Source of the DNA: Clarireedia homoeocarpa
Lineage: Eukaryota > Ascomycota > Leotiomycetes > Helotiales > Rutstroemiaceae
Length of the DNA: 64,000 nucleotides
Direction: 5' to 3'
Assembly: GCA_001465935.1 (NCBI GenBank)
Contig: LNKV01000002.1
Location: forward strand, 124,001-188,000
In this document: piece by piece, positions 22,501 to 33,929 of the stretch
How positions within the stretch are numbered: the stretch's first letter is position 1
How the letters are laid out: each line of letters opens with the position of its first letter
Notes under the pieces: model-generated
What the model saw: the letters and a program-made list of their open reading frames with translations, nothing else
Database searches by the model: none
Told to the model about the DNA's origin: nothing
Program-made: the position numbers and the translations under genes

Positions 22501-23546
22501 GCGTTGGTTCATCCATTATATTCGAGCTACCTGATATATCTTTAAGGCCTGGCGATGTGGATTCTGAGCCTGTATCCTCCAACTGGCTTGTGTCATTGGA
22601 AGCCCCTAGCTCTGAGGATGGAGTCTGGGTTCCGTTGCTAGGACTGCTCTGGAGTAACGGGGATACAGGCCCAAACAGTTTCGTGTCTTGATCCTCGGGG
22701 CGTGTCAACGCTTCTAAATTCCGCGGCGTAAGCCATTCTACCATTTTGAAAGCAACTGTGCCAAACATATTTTGAATGAATGATTTGTGGTCCGTCGTGG
22801 TATACTCCTCTAAAATGCTAGTTTTCGATTTCCCTGTAACAGCCGATCCATCTCTATCTACAGCATTATTCGAGCGGTCGCCCACACCGTTCACTTTAGA
22901 GCTAGATGATAGCGAATTCTGAGTAAGACCCGGTGAGCTGGACCTGATCTTGTCATCGCTCTTGGACGGACTCCTTGATAATGGCGGCGCTAGCTTCCCA
23001 ATATTATCCCTCTTCTTGCGCCCGTCCAATAAAGATCTTTGCGCCGCAAGTCGAACGTGTTTATTGAGATAGATAGGTGCGTCGGAAGCGGGGTGATGGC
23101 AAAGACCCTTCTCGGGATCATCTTGGCTAGCCAAGTGAATTGCTAGAATTCGCGCGCTTGTGGAATTGTATCGTCGGATCGGGGCAGCACCAGCGAGTCG
23201 TCTGCGACAAGAAAAACAAGTCGGGGTATTACAAATCTTGGCTTGACATCCATACCGCAATTGCTGAATGTACCTGAAGTGTTCACATCAGCTAAGGCAG
23301 CGAGCGGGAATCTGGAACTTGAGTGACGTACCTTTCAACCAAGAGTTGGAAATTATGACGCCGGTTCGCATGGTGCAATATATAGACCTGTTTTGGGTCA
23401 TCGACATCTATCGTGAGGCTTTTCAATTCCTCCGGCGCATCGCGAGGGAGACGTGGGATAGGGGCGGCTGCCCATAAGGCTGCAAGAATATCATCATCGG
23501 GGCTGGAGTTTCTTCCTTCTAGGGGTCCCGGGGTATCTCGAGTCAT
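19501..23546 (-). CDS. HECT-type E3 ubiquitin ligase with AZUL-like zinc finger (UBE3A/Hul4-like)
   Basis: Accepts ubiquitin from an E2 on a catalytic Cys and passes it to substrates. Three exons on the minus strand, 23546-23332, 23273-20998 and 20945-19501, total 3936 nt (1311 residues). Introns of 58 and 52 nt fall at donors GTACGT and GTATGT. The region at residues 73-131 has cysteines 81, 86, 91, 94 and 130 (YGCQAKICNTPTCFSC, then GLCHH), like the AZUL zinc finger of UBE3A. A long Ser-rich disordered stretch follows, then a helical mid-region and the HECT domain over the last ~350 residues (EEGFDLGGIQQEFF, LLEFVTASDRVPVGGM). The catalytic Cys is about residue 1279 in SSYTCFGVLLLPEYSS. I chose the ATG at 23546. 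An in-frame extension upstream is hydrophobic and probably leader. Substrates are unknown. The gene is divergent from REI1. Confidence 0.93.
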
Positions 23547-24542
23547 GACATTGGGTTTGAGAATGTAGGGAAAAGAATGTATGTAGTTGGATTGTATGGT
23601 GAGAAGGTAGTAGTGGTGGGAGTAGTATTGATGGGTAATGGTAACGATGATGGTAATGGTGGCAGAAGCAATCGAAATCGCGAATATACTCTCCGCCTGC
23701 AAGCTTAGAAGTTCTGAGATGTTGACAAATCGTCAGGGCTGGCCTTGGTTATTGATGACCTGCAGCTGGCTGGGCTGCTTTCGATTGCTACGGAACAAAA
23801 CCCCTTGTGCTACGTCTGGCTGGGTGGCATTTGGCAAGGGCGGCAAGAGCTTTTGGATCTGTTGGATCTTTTGGAGCCTTTTGGAGCCTTTTGGAGCCTT
23901 TTGGAACTCGTTTAGAACTCGTTTAGACATTTTATCGGCAAAATGACGCACTCATCCATCTCACTTACTTATCAAGCACTTTGATACTCCTTCTGCTCAA
24001 GTGGAGTGCGAGAGTGAGGGTTCTTTCAAAGATAAACCCCCACCAACTGAGGATTTTTCCCAGAGGATCTCCAATCATCCATCCATCCATCCATCTACCC
24101 ACCCACTCACTCTCACTCATTCCGAGTCTTGTTTTGTCATTGTACGGAATACGAGAACAGACATCCAGAACTCCCAACCTCTCTTCTTGTGACTCGAATA
24201 TTGTTGAGTATTACTCGCATCGTCACACAGCCCATATAAATATTCTGATTGTCTCACCAGTCACAACATTTACCCAAGGACATCCGAATTCCGACGAGCA
24301 AAAGCCCGAGATTAGAGAAAGATTAGAGAGGATTGGCCCTACTTACCTAGGCGGGGTGGGAAAAAAAGTATCTTCGCATTATCAATCAATCAATCAACAA
24401 CCTCCCACTATAAAAGCGACTATTACAACTCGCCACTGCCCTTCACTCCATTACAGAGCCAACATCTTTCATTCTTATTCTTCACCACAATTCAATTCGA
24501 TTCGATTCGATTCAATTCAATTCAAGTCAGTTCAATAACAAG
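23547..24542. promoter_or_regulatory. Shared divergent intergenic region (HECT ligase / REI1)
   Basis: Both flanking genes start here, so it must contain two promoters. It carries a CTTTTGGAGC minisatellite (about 23869-23915), a CATC tract (24074-24095) and an ATTC/GATTC run (24490-24532) just before the REI1 ATG. Confidence 0.5.
23869..23930. repeat. CTTTTGGAGC minisatellite
   Basis: Units of 10 bp (CTTTTGGAGC) repeat three to four times, then drift into AACTCGTTTAG repeated twice. Confidence 0.85.
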
Positions 24543-26238
24543 ATGGCCTCAATTACAGCCAGCAGAAGTTCGGGTCTCTCGGCCAAGCAGGACACTGCTA
24601 CTTCCCATCCATATACTTGCAACACTTGTCAGGTGGCGTTCAGGAATAGCGATTTGCAAAGAGCGCATATGCGAAGCGACTGGCAGTATGTGTGTTCGAC
24701 TTCATTCTGATTTATCATATTGACGTTTGGTGTAGCCGTTACAATCTAAAGCGTCGTGTTACCTCTCTCCCACCCATCTCTTCCGAAACTTTCACCGAAA
24801 AGGTCTTACAAGCCCAAGCCTCTTCCACAGCTGCTGCTTCAAAAGCCGCATACGAAAAGGTCTGCACCGTCTGCGAAAAGACCTACTTCAGCGAAAATGC
24901 ATACCAGAACCATCTTGGGAGTCAAAAGCACAAGGCAAAGTTAGCAATGGGCGGAGATAGAAATACCGACGACGCCAGTTCTGTTATGAGCTCGACATTC
25001 TCACTCGGCGAACCCGTAAAGCCGCACGTGGAGGCGGAGTCGGACGCAGAAGAGGGTATCGATCAGGTCACTAAGGGCATTGACAAGACCAACATTGCGG
25101 AGACGAGCGAGAGTGGACAAGCCGAAGAATCTGTGGCGACAGGTGCCGACGAAGAAGTGCCTACAGAGGTCTCCTTAAAGCGATGCCTGTTCTGCAATTA
25201 CGACTCCCCCGACGTTACCTGTAACGCAACACACATGGAACGTGTACATGGCATGTTCATTCCGGAGAAAGAATATTTAGTTGATTTGGATGGATTAATT
25301 GGTGCTTTACATGAGAAGATCTATGAGGATCATGAGTGTTTGGGATGTGGCAAGCTCAAGCCAACTATCTTTGGCCTGCAAACCCACATGAGGGATAAAG
25401 CGCATTGCAGGATTCGGTACGACACTGAAGATGAGCAATTGGAAATCGGAGAATTCTATGATTTCAGAAGCACGTATTCCGACGCCGAAGATGAATCGGA
25501 TTCAGAGGATGCACTTCCTGGGAAGCAAAAGAGCGGAGGTGTTAAACTTGGAGCCAAGAGGCCGACCACACTTGATGCAGAAGGAGATGAGGATATGGAC
25601 AACGGTGATGGTTGGGAGACTGACAGTTCTGCCTCTTCATTGGATTCTGCAGACCTTACAGCAGTACCACTTGATGAACGAACCCACCAATATGAGAAGC
25701 TTCACCAACATCCTCACCATTCCCATTCAGATCCCCGACCGCATCACAACAAGGATGGATGGCACTCTCATGCTCACAAACACAACCATGCAGTTTTCTA
25801 TTCTGATTATGAGCTTCACCTACCTTCTGGCCGCACTGCCGGACATCGGTCATTGAACAGATATTTCCGTCAAAATTTAATCAACCATCCATCGCAAGAG
25901 GAGAGAGAACAGCGTGCAATTGAGGCTGCTGCCAATTCCGACTCGGAGGACGAGCAAGACGAACGAGTCGCTCGTCGTGACGAGAGAGAACGTGGTAGAG
26001 CTCTTATGAGCCGTGCTAATGGTGGTCTGGGTATGGTCGGAGTCACTGCCGAGAAAAGAAAAGAAGTCCAAGCGGCAGAGAAGAGATCTAGAAAGGTGGA
26101 GACCAATGCGCGACGTCAATTCGAATGGAGAAACAATAAGCAGAACAACTCACAAAAACACTTCAGAGTAAGTTGGCATCAGCCAAACTTTGAATATTTG
26201 ACCCCACTGACAATTTCTAGGATCCATTGTTGCAATGA
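24543..26238 (+). CDS. REI1: Cytosolic 60S biogenesis zinc-finger factor REI1
   Basis: REI1 (human ZNF622) is a cytoplasmic pre-60S factor that helps recycle Arx1 and inspects the polypeptide exit tunnel. Three exons, 24543-24685, 24736-26167 and 26221-26238, total 1593 nt (530 residues). The last exon is only 18 nt and encodes the conserved ending DPLLQ plus stop after KHFR, a strong family hallmark. Zinc fingers: YTCNTCQVAFRNSDLQRAHM (about 24-43), CTVCEKTYFSENAYQNHLGS (second), CLFCNYDSPDVTCNATHMER (third) and CLGCGKLKPTIFGLQTHMRD (fourth). The linkers are acidic, and a His-rich stretch lies near residue 380. The C-terminal basic helix (EKRSRKVETNARRQFEWRNN) is typical. Start chosen at the first ATG of the frame, right after an ATTC-rich leader. 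Confidence 0.96.
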
Positions 26239-27251
26239 TTGCTGCAGTTATTTTTTGTTGTGTCATGTCATGTTACTAGCTAGGCTTCCCAATTCTTTCT
26301 TCTAGATATCCAAATCTCACGGTTCACAAGCATCAACGGTTAGGCGGTGGCCAACTTTCTCTTGAGTGGGCATTCACATGGAGTTATAACGGTATAGCTT
26401 GGAATCATTCATCTGATAGATAGCGAGACAGCCTTACAATTCATTTGTACTTGATTGATTGAAAATATGACCAGGGGTGACATTTGTTGGTGGCAACGCA
26501 TTTGTGAGATTACCTTTGAGGTACTTTTGTACAACGTATCTTTGCCATACATGGGTATCTCCTAATCCTAGATGACACTTGACTGTGGGCGGAGGAGTGA
26601 AATTATCACGTACTTCTGTATTTAGAACGTTGGATCTCTCCGTTTATCAGTGCCCTGACGATGCTCTCCTTCTTCCCGCAGTATTGTAACCTCGAAAGCA
26701 CCACTTTTAGATTCCTCTCTTGATCGATCCCTTTCTAGAAAACATCTAAAGCCCATCCGTTTCTTCTAATGATTTGCGGAGATTCGCCTCTAAAATCGAA
26801 AAATCGGGGAATGGAATGATCAACTCAATTAATCCTGGTAGAGAGTTAGCTGCAAGCTGTTTACCGTACTCCGTTTTGTAGCTGGTAAAAAGTTAGCGAG
26901 ATATTCTATACCCGGACAGACCAGAAAAGGACCAAATCCAAAAAGCTGCCAAACCCCCTTATTACTTTCACATTTTCGACACTTCTTAACTTCTTGACTT
27001 ATTGCCTATTAGCTTTCTTTGAATACTACATAATTCTTTTCCCTTTTTATTCACTCACTCACATCTCGATTACCTCCCTTTCAGACGTCTCAGGGGTATC
27101 CGATCCTGAAGACGGATTGTCTTGAAAGTTACTCTGGCCGAACATACATAACAAAGAAAGATTGCTCGAGTATCAACCCACAATATATTCTCAGTCAATG
27201 CGATAGGAGGTCTGCTTGAGTGACAATAGCAATTGTGCGACGATTGACAAA
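26239..27251. other. Intergenic region
   Basis: 3' flank of REI1 and promoter of the gene at 27252. CT-rich near the right end. No gene seen. Confidence 0.55.
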
Positions 27252-29113
27252 ATGGCCGAACAAATGGGAACTCCAGGTTCCAATGCAGAACTCTCAGTAA
27301 ATGGTGCCAAAAACTCTGCACCTAAAGACAAAAATTGCCCTTTCTGTCACCAAGCTTTTACCTCGTCCTCGCTCGGTCGACATCTCGATCTTTACATAAA
27401 GGAAAAGAACCCGAAGCCTGCAGACGGTATACATAATGTCGAAGAGATCCGGAAGATGCGAGGGGGGATCACAAGGCGGCAGCCACGGAATTCTACATCA
27501 AGAAGGGAAGACTCAACTCCTGCAGGCACTCCTGGAGCGTCGGAAAGGAGGAGTCCCCATAACGATTCAGAAATGTCGGGGAATCGCTCACCAAGCATAA
27601 GAAGAGATGATGGAACAGCAATGAATATGCTCTGCGGGGCGAATAGCCAGGGCAGAAGTAATTTTGTCTTGAATGGCGGTACTTGGGAATCGACGGGAGT
27701 AATGAACCACATACCAACGTCGAGGACTGGTGAACAGGTTCGCAATTGGGAAGGGGACGACTCGAGGGATAGTCCCAGAAGATTGGACGGGAGGAATAGA
27801 TCGGTCAGCAAACAGATGTTAGCTAAAACAACTTTCGAACAAAAACAAAAGATGATGGAGGCTTTGGATAATGCCAAAGCTGCAGAGTTGGCGTTGAAAG
27901 AGCTATTAGGGGGTATCAGATCAGCCAAGTAAGTTTATATACACCGCAAGAATCAACAATCGAATTCTGACCTATTATCTGCAGGCAACGAATCGATGGT
28001 CCAGAGATCTTTGATTATGATCCTTTCAGCCTAGATTTCCCTGCACTTACGCTTCACTGCCTTCCACCGCCGCCGAGTCTCTACGCGTCAACACCGATTC
28101 CCAATTCGGCCTCATGGTCCATCCTTCCTCCCGATGAGCAACAATACCAGGCATTACGAAAACATTTTGCTTCGGAATTTCACCGCTACCGCATGTCAAT
28201 TGCTATAGCTTCAACCACTCCACAAGATGATCTCTCATATCCTCCACCACAAAATCCTTTCAATATAGTAGAAGATGTTGCCGCATTACATCGACAAGCG
28301 GAAGTTGATGCACAAAGCATGGAGGCTAAAGTTTCCGAGCATCTTCATTCCATGTTTGCACACTGGACTTCAATAGCTCCGAACAAACGAACCGAACTCT
28401 GGACCCTTGAATTGGCCCGTAATATTGGTCGAAAATCAGAGGAAATCTCCAGCTTGAAGAAAGAAAAGGTTCTTCTACAACAAGAGGCTGCACACTCGAA
28501 ACTACAAGTTGAAGAATTAAGTCGTTTACAACAGCCTCGAGAATTCAAAATCCAGCCGCCTTCTCCATTAGCCATTGACTCGCGTCTCATGGCCGAACTG
28601 GCGGAAATGACCACAACTCGAAAACCAATCGGTGTACAGCTTATGGATCGAAGTCTACAGCTGGACGCCGCCGTCGAGCGGGCCATCGGACGCTGGAAAG
28701 GCATCGTCAAGCAAGCTCGCGGCGGATCCGGCATCACTGCACAAAAACCCCTCGAAACTCCCACCAGCGAACAGCAACCACAGCTACCCCCGAGCCTACC
28801 CCCCCAACAACCTAATACTACAACTATCCCCACAACAGAGGAGACATCCCAGATGAATGGTGATATAGGTAGTGATCAGGATGCTGACGGTGATGCGGAT
28901 ATGGAAGAAGATGACGCATTCGTCGAGATGACAGATGTTAATTCAGGTGTTGGTGTCGGCGTCACAATGCAGGCTCAACGCGCACCGGAAGCGCAGATGG
29001 CTAATGCGACTGCTTTTCGTATGACGAATGGTGGTGGGCCTAGAGGTGGTGGTGTCATGGAAGGCATTGAGAATGGGAACTGTGTTCAGGGGTATGTGAG
29101 GATTGGTGCTTGA
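27252..29113 (+). CDS. Zinc-finger/coiled-coil protein, function unknown
   Basis: Two exons, 27252-27928 and 27985-29113, with a 56-nt intron (donor GTAAGT, acceptor TGCAG) give 1806 nt (601 residues). I chose the ATG at 27252. Near the N-terminus a C-x2-C ... H motif (NCPFCHQAFTSSSLGRHLD, C29, C32, H44) looks like a degenerate C2H2/C2HC finger, with the fourth ligand unclear. A Ser/Arg-rich disordered segment follows, then a short helix before the intron (FEQKQKMMEALDNAKAAELA). After the intron comes an ordered region starting GPEIFDYDPFSLDFP. A coiled coil lies around residues 380-430 (EISSLKKEKVLLQQEAAHSK). The tail has Pro/Gln and acidic stretches (DQDADGDADMEEDD). It reads like a conserved fungal nuclear or scaffold protein, but no function can be assigned. 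Confidence 0.82.
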
Positions 29114-29505
29114 GGGCAGAGGAAGGGAGGAACCAAGAAAATAATTCTAAACTGATTTTAGTGCGATAAATAACGTTCAGATATACTGAGATCTGATTTC
29201 GCGATTGGTGGTTGCGGGAGTTTCTACCTTGGTGTTGTTACGTGTGTCAGCATTTACAGGAGTTTGTCGTTTTTTCTCGTCTGCCATCTTTGTTGTATCG
29301 TTGTTATCATTGTGGTTGTCGTTGTCGTGCCATTCTCTTTGTAGGCTACGATCGACCTCGACTTGACTTGAGCTGCCCTGAATTCTGAGTCTGAGAATGG
29401 TGCGGAAGTCGAGCTCTGAAATGGGAAATAGTAAAGTGGATATTTTCTGTTATTCGACCAAAAATCTCCTGGCAAAATTCACATCACGTCACAATGCATC
29501 GCGTC

Positions 29506-29531
29506 ACATCATATCATATCATATCATATCA
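29506..29531. repeat. CATAT pentanucleotide repeat
   Basis: About five units of CATAT in non-coding DNA. Confidence 0.85.
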
Positions 29532-30039
29532 AAATATAAACGGGCAGTGGGCAATAATTTGGGATCAAGGGATGTGGGCATTTGGAGTACTGGGAAAAAA
29601 GAAACTTTTTAGGAAAGAAAGATGATAGGAAGGGGGGGAGGATATAAGCCAGACCGGAGGGAGTGGGTGGAGCTGACGGCTAGATAAGGAAAAGGGGAAG
29701 TTTGAAGGGGAGTAAGAGATAGGGGTAAGTGGAGTGTGGAGAGCAGAGGGTGGATATTATGCATGTATGGATGGATGGATAGATGAGTGGGTAAGGCGAA
29801 CGGATGGATGGACGGCACTTTGTATAACTATTTAGGTAATTATAAAAGAAAGACATAAAGAAAGAAAAGAAAGATTTTTCTTGACAGGACGCAGCGGAAA
29901 GGGATATGAAAGGTGTGTTTGCTTTGTGATGATGCGTGACAAGATGAAGGAAGTGTTTACCGTCTCAATCATATATGTCCCTTCTATCTCATATCATCTC
30001 ATTTCATCTCTTCCGGGGCCACTGCAGCCGAGTAAAGTA

Positions 30040-30040
<1 letters not shown>

Positions 30041-30070
<30 letters not shown>

Positions 30071-30075
30071 CATAC
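30041..30075. repeat. CATA microsatellite
   Basis: About eight units of ACAT/CATA with one TATA interruption. Confidence 0.9.
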
Positions 30076-31057
30076 GCCGCAGGAACTTGCATGCAGGTAA
30101 ATAAGTATCTATTCCATCGCGCCCCCTTCTCATCTCATCCCGACCATTCCCTTCTGAATATCGCGTCGCCGTCAGATCCTTCCACCAGCTATTTATTTCA
30201 AGTAGCAATAGATTGATGGGGCGGGACGGGACGGATCATGTGGTAGGGAGGTAGTGATGGATGGAGAGCGTCTGCGAGTGCGGAATGGAATGGAATGGGA
30301 TGCGGGTGGAATGGGATGCGGTGGGAGTCTTGTCTTGTGTGTGTTTGGATCTGCTTGGATGAGGATTTTTTGTGTGTTGCACAGCACGACTAGTTGGTGC
30401 AAAGTGCTGTGTGGGGTGGGCACTGGGAAGAGAGTGAAGGGAGGGAGAGAAGGGGGTCTGCTATAGAAGAGGTGGTGGGAGGGAGAGAGGGGGAGAGAGA
30501 TTCATCGAATTGGGACGTAGGAGAGGATTTTAGGGGTGGGCAGAAGAGAGAGGTGGTTTAAGTTGTTGGTTGGAAGGATATAATGTAAGTGAGTTGTGAA
30601 GGGGATGATGGGAAGTTGTGGGTAATGAAGAAGAAGGATGGTAGAGGAGTAAAGGGGAGGATGGTGATGGAGTGAATGGATGCCGGCTTGGCTAGTAACC
30701 TGAGAGTGTTGATGTGGGAAGTGGAGGCTCTGATCTGAATTTGATGATATGGATATGGGTATAGGTATAGATACAAGAGAACGATGCTTCTTCATCCGTT
30801 CGGATGTGTTTGAATGTTGGCGGTATGGTATGTATAGGAGGGCTTGTTGTGTACAAGGTCGTGTAGATGAACACCACTGATGTTGTTGGGAATATTACCT
30901 TTTGATCTGTCGTGTTGGATGTGAATCTGTTAACTACCTAAAATAATTGATTTACAGCTTTTAAGCAATATCTCAATAAAATACTCCATTTGATATATCT
31001 CCTTTTCTTTCCCAAACCCCCTCTTCCACAACCCAAAACCTATCCTCCCGTCATCGC

Positions 31058-31285
31058 CTACCTACCCAACCCAGCACGCAATCCAGTCCCTTCCAAGTCA
31101 GCCACACGGCACATACTCTGTGCTGCATAATGTATGCACGCGGCTGTTGCGAATAGAGCAATAACCAAAAAGAGGCTGAAGAATGATGCAGGGGAAAAGG
31201 GTCTTGGGATACGGGCCGTACATGCCTGTTTCAATTCTGGATGAGGCGGCTGGGACGCGGGAGGGATGGGGATTTGTGTATGCAT
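31058..31285 (-). CDS. Possible small membrane protein (75 aa)
   Basis: Single frame with an ATG at 31285. After a Pro-rich N-terminus there is one hydrophobic segment (SFFSLFLVIALFATAACIHY) and a short tail (RVADLEGTGLRAGLGR). The hydrophobic helix and the non-repetitive tail set it apart from the low-complexity frames around it. It sits in a region that is CT-rich on its own strand, as leaders here often are. No splice sites are needed. No homologue is recognised, so it may be spurious. Confidence 0.35.
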   Translation of the reverse strand: MHTQIPIPPASQPPHPELKQACTARIPRPFSPASFFSLFLVIALFATAACIHYAAQSMCRVADLEGTGLRAGLGR

Positions 31286-31745
31286 AGACGGATGAATGCA
31301 GTTGGGAAGTATGTGAAAGTTGTTTTATGCAAAGAGAGAGAGGGGAAGAGAATTTTCGCCTGCATCTGTTTATTAAAACAGGGGTGGGGTGAATGAAGTG
31401 AGATGCAGATGGGGTTTGAGATTGAGGTGGAGGGGGAGATCTTGGTGTGGTTTGGGAAGGTGGTTTATGTAACATGGAAGGTGGTGTGTTTATGACGATT
31501 ACTCACCTGATTAAAGAAACATACTCCGGAGGTAAATCATTGAAGGCAACAAACGGTATGTGCAATCTATACTCATATTTAGATCTGTACACAATGATAT
31601 GAAAAATATGTAATCAAAGGTATAGTGCTCGCAAGCCAAAAATGTAAAACGCAGAGCCCGAACTAGTTCCCAAAGTAACTTGTAATGAGATACTCTCAAA
31701 GAACATTCGGAATTTGTAAGAAAAAAACTATGCTATTGGCCAACT

Positions 31746-33687
31746 TTACACGTTTTGGATATTTACAACCTCTCCATATGCATCGAGTCCAAGTCTCTTC
31801 TTTGTTACCGATGCCTTGACTGGGTTTGGGCTGTTGAAGATCTCATCTAGTTCCTCAAGCTGTAGTAATGTCAATTAGTAGATGATCGTAGATCCAGAAG
31901 CAGCGGCAGATCACTTACAGTACGATTCTTGGTCTCAGGGATGAAGAACCAAACAATAGTAGCTTGAATGGCGCACCAGATGGTGAAAATGATGTAAGTT
32001 TTCCATCCAAGCTTTTGCATTGAAACGGGCCAGGCGAATTGATTCAAAAGACCAGCGGCTGCCACAGCGAACCCAGAGAAACCCATACCCTTGGCACGCA
32101 TTTCGAATGACAGAACTTCTACAGGATACAATGCTTGCAGTGGAGTGAATCCAACAGAGTATACTGCACCAAAGATGAAGATGAATGCCAAGGAAGCGGT
32201 ACCAGCAGCTGTGTTTGTGCCGACGGAGTCTTTGTCGCCAGGATTTGGAATGGATTGTTGGTAAAGAGCAGCGGAAACAGTCATTGCCAGCCAAACGACA
32301 CAGCAGCCTGTGCAAATTGCATTAGTAACTTCCAAAAACCCCAAAGCGTTTCTATACATACCAATATTTGAGAACAACAGTAGTGGACGACGTCCGATAC
32401 GATCAACTAGTGCAGCACCAAGAAGTGCCCAGCAGAATTGTTGGCAGTTGTTGATGAGGATAACATTTGCTTGTCCCACAGCACTGTCAATGCCGATGGT
32501 GTCGAGGACTTTACTCATAAAGTAAGAAAGCACAGCTGTGATGGTTAGCGGGACAGATTCTTTAGTAGAAAGGATATCAACTTACCATTTCCAGCCCATT
32601 GTCCGAAAATCGAGATACTAATGTTACAGAACAACCGATAGCAGGTAGAGCGATTCCTGAATAATGCTCTGTAGTCCCACCAACGCTTATCGGCACCGTC
32701 CATCTCCAAGAGCTCTTCGTACTCGTTCAATTGCAGCTTCACCCATTCGCTATCGGGGTTGCCTTCTCCATGGAATTTGGTAAGCATCTTCTTTGACTGT
32801 TCGCGTTTGTTGTTGACATAAAGCCATCTAGGAGACTCGGGCAGGAAATAAGCTGAGATGAAGATGATACTGGAAAACATCAATTGGATCCAAATGATGA
32901 GTCTCCATGATTCATCTCCCCCAATGTTGTCTGCTCCACGAGCTACACCACTAGCGATAATTGATCCAGTAAACCTAGGCAAGGTAAGTAAACGTCAATC
33001 ATATACATATCTTCTGAGGCTTACCAGAAACAATTGAAGATAGCTGTAACGACACCACGGTAAGCTGGGTGGGATACTTCCACAACATACATCGGGCCTG
33101 CTGCGGATGCAATGTTGACTCCGAATCCCAGCAAAAAGCGACCACCCATGAACTGTTTCACTCCTGCACCTCTCAGAGCGACTCCCTGGATAATGGTACC
33201 GAGAATAATGCAAAGGCACCCGAACCACATTCCAACACGACGTCCAAAGGTATCTGCAGCTGGGCCAACAAAAGGAAGTGAAACGACACCTCCGATTTGG
33301 TACATAGAAGTAACAATACCAGCCCAGATACCAGCATTTTCACCATGATAGAAATCCAAGAACCATGGGTTAGCGAGCAGATTGTTGATTAAGGATCCAT
33401 CATAACCGTTCATAGTTGCGCAAAAGAAACCAATAAAACATGCTACATAGAGTTGTATGGTGGACCAGGTGAAAGCCCTTGGAGGCTCCTTGAGCATAGC
33501 TTCATTGAATGCCTCATTTCCACGAACGATCTTCACCTCAACTTCGGCATGTTTCTGTGGAAGACCGTGAGATTAGAATTGAGTTACGTGGGGGACGGGA
33601 TACATAATCTGTCAGTCTCACCTCATTATGGCTATGAGATGGCGCCAGCTCTACCTCGTTATAATCTTGATCTGCCTTGTCTGCCAT
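31746..33687 (-). CDS. MFS sugar transporter (sugar porter family)
   Basis: Moves hexoses or disaccharides across the plasma membrane, probably with protons. Six exons on the minus strand, 33687-33622, 33554-33025, 32974-32586, 32535-32362, 32307-31919 and 31859-31746, total 1662 nt (553 residues), normal for the family. Introns are 50-67 nt. Family signatures in order: NGYDGSLINNL in TM1, GRRVGMW after TM2, a G-R-F-L-L-G-F-G segment, PESPRWLY before the central loop, DRIGRRPLL, and PETKNRT after TM12. Twelve hydrophobic segments are plausible. The tail is short and hydrophilic. Substrate cannot be read from sequence; lactose/galactose-type and hexose-type porters share these motifs. A CCGGGG word, possible CreA site, lies 235 bp upstream. 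One 54-nt intron is an exact multiple of three without a stop. Confidence 0.93.
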
Positions 33688-33717
33688 GATAACCAATGCG
33701 ATGTCCAAAGAGAAGGC

Positions 33718-33741
33718 AACAATGTCAATGTCAATGTCAAT
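33718..33741. repeat. GTCAAT hexanucleotide repeat in the transporter leader
   Basis: About four units of AATGTC just upstream of the transporter ATG. Confidence 0.8.
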
Positions 33742-33921
33742 GGAGGTCGTCCACAAGAGAGGAAGGAGGTTGAAAAGTAAGAGAATAAGCTTCGGTTATA
33801 TATCGCGAGGGGACATATGACTATCCCTGTCAATTAAGAGCATGATTTGTGTGTAGCCGGAATCAGCTCACCAGGTTTGTACAGCGGAACGGTAAGGGTA
33901 TCTGGCTCATCTGCAATCCTA

Positions 33922-33927
33922 CCCCGG
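33922..33927 (-). promoter_or_regulatory. CreA-like site (CCGGGG on minus strand)
   Basis: Fits SYGGGG, the binding core of the carbon-catabolite repressor CreA, 235 bp upstream of the sugar transporter ATG. Six-base words occur by chance, so this is only suggestive. Confidence 0.2.
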
Positions 33928-33929
33928 AT

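Larger units (their letters stand above)
29114..31745. other. Long purine/pyrimidine-asymmetric intergenic region
   Basis: From about 29600 to 31000 the plus strand is markedly G/A-rich (the minus strand C/T-rich), with CATAT (29506-29531), CATA (30041-30075) and GGAATG-type repeats. On the minus strand this resembles a very long CT-rich leader. Only the small frame at 31058-31285 looks protein-like. Confidence 0.5.
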
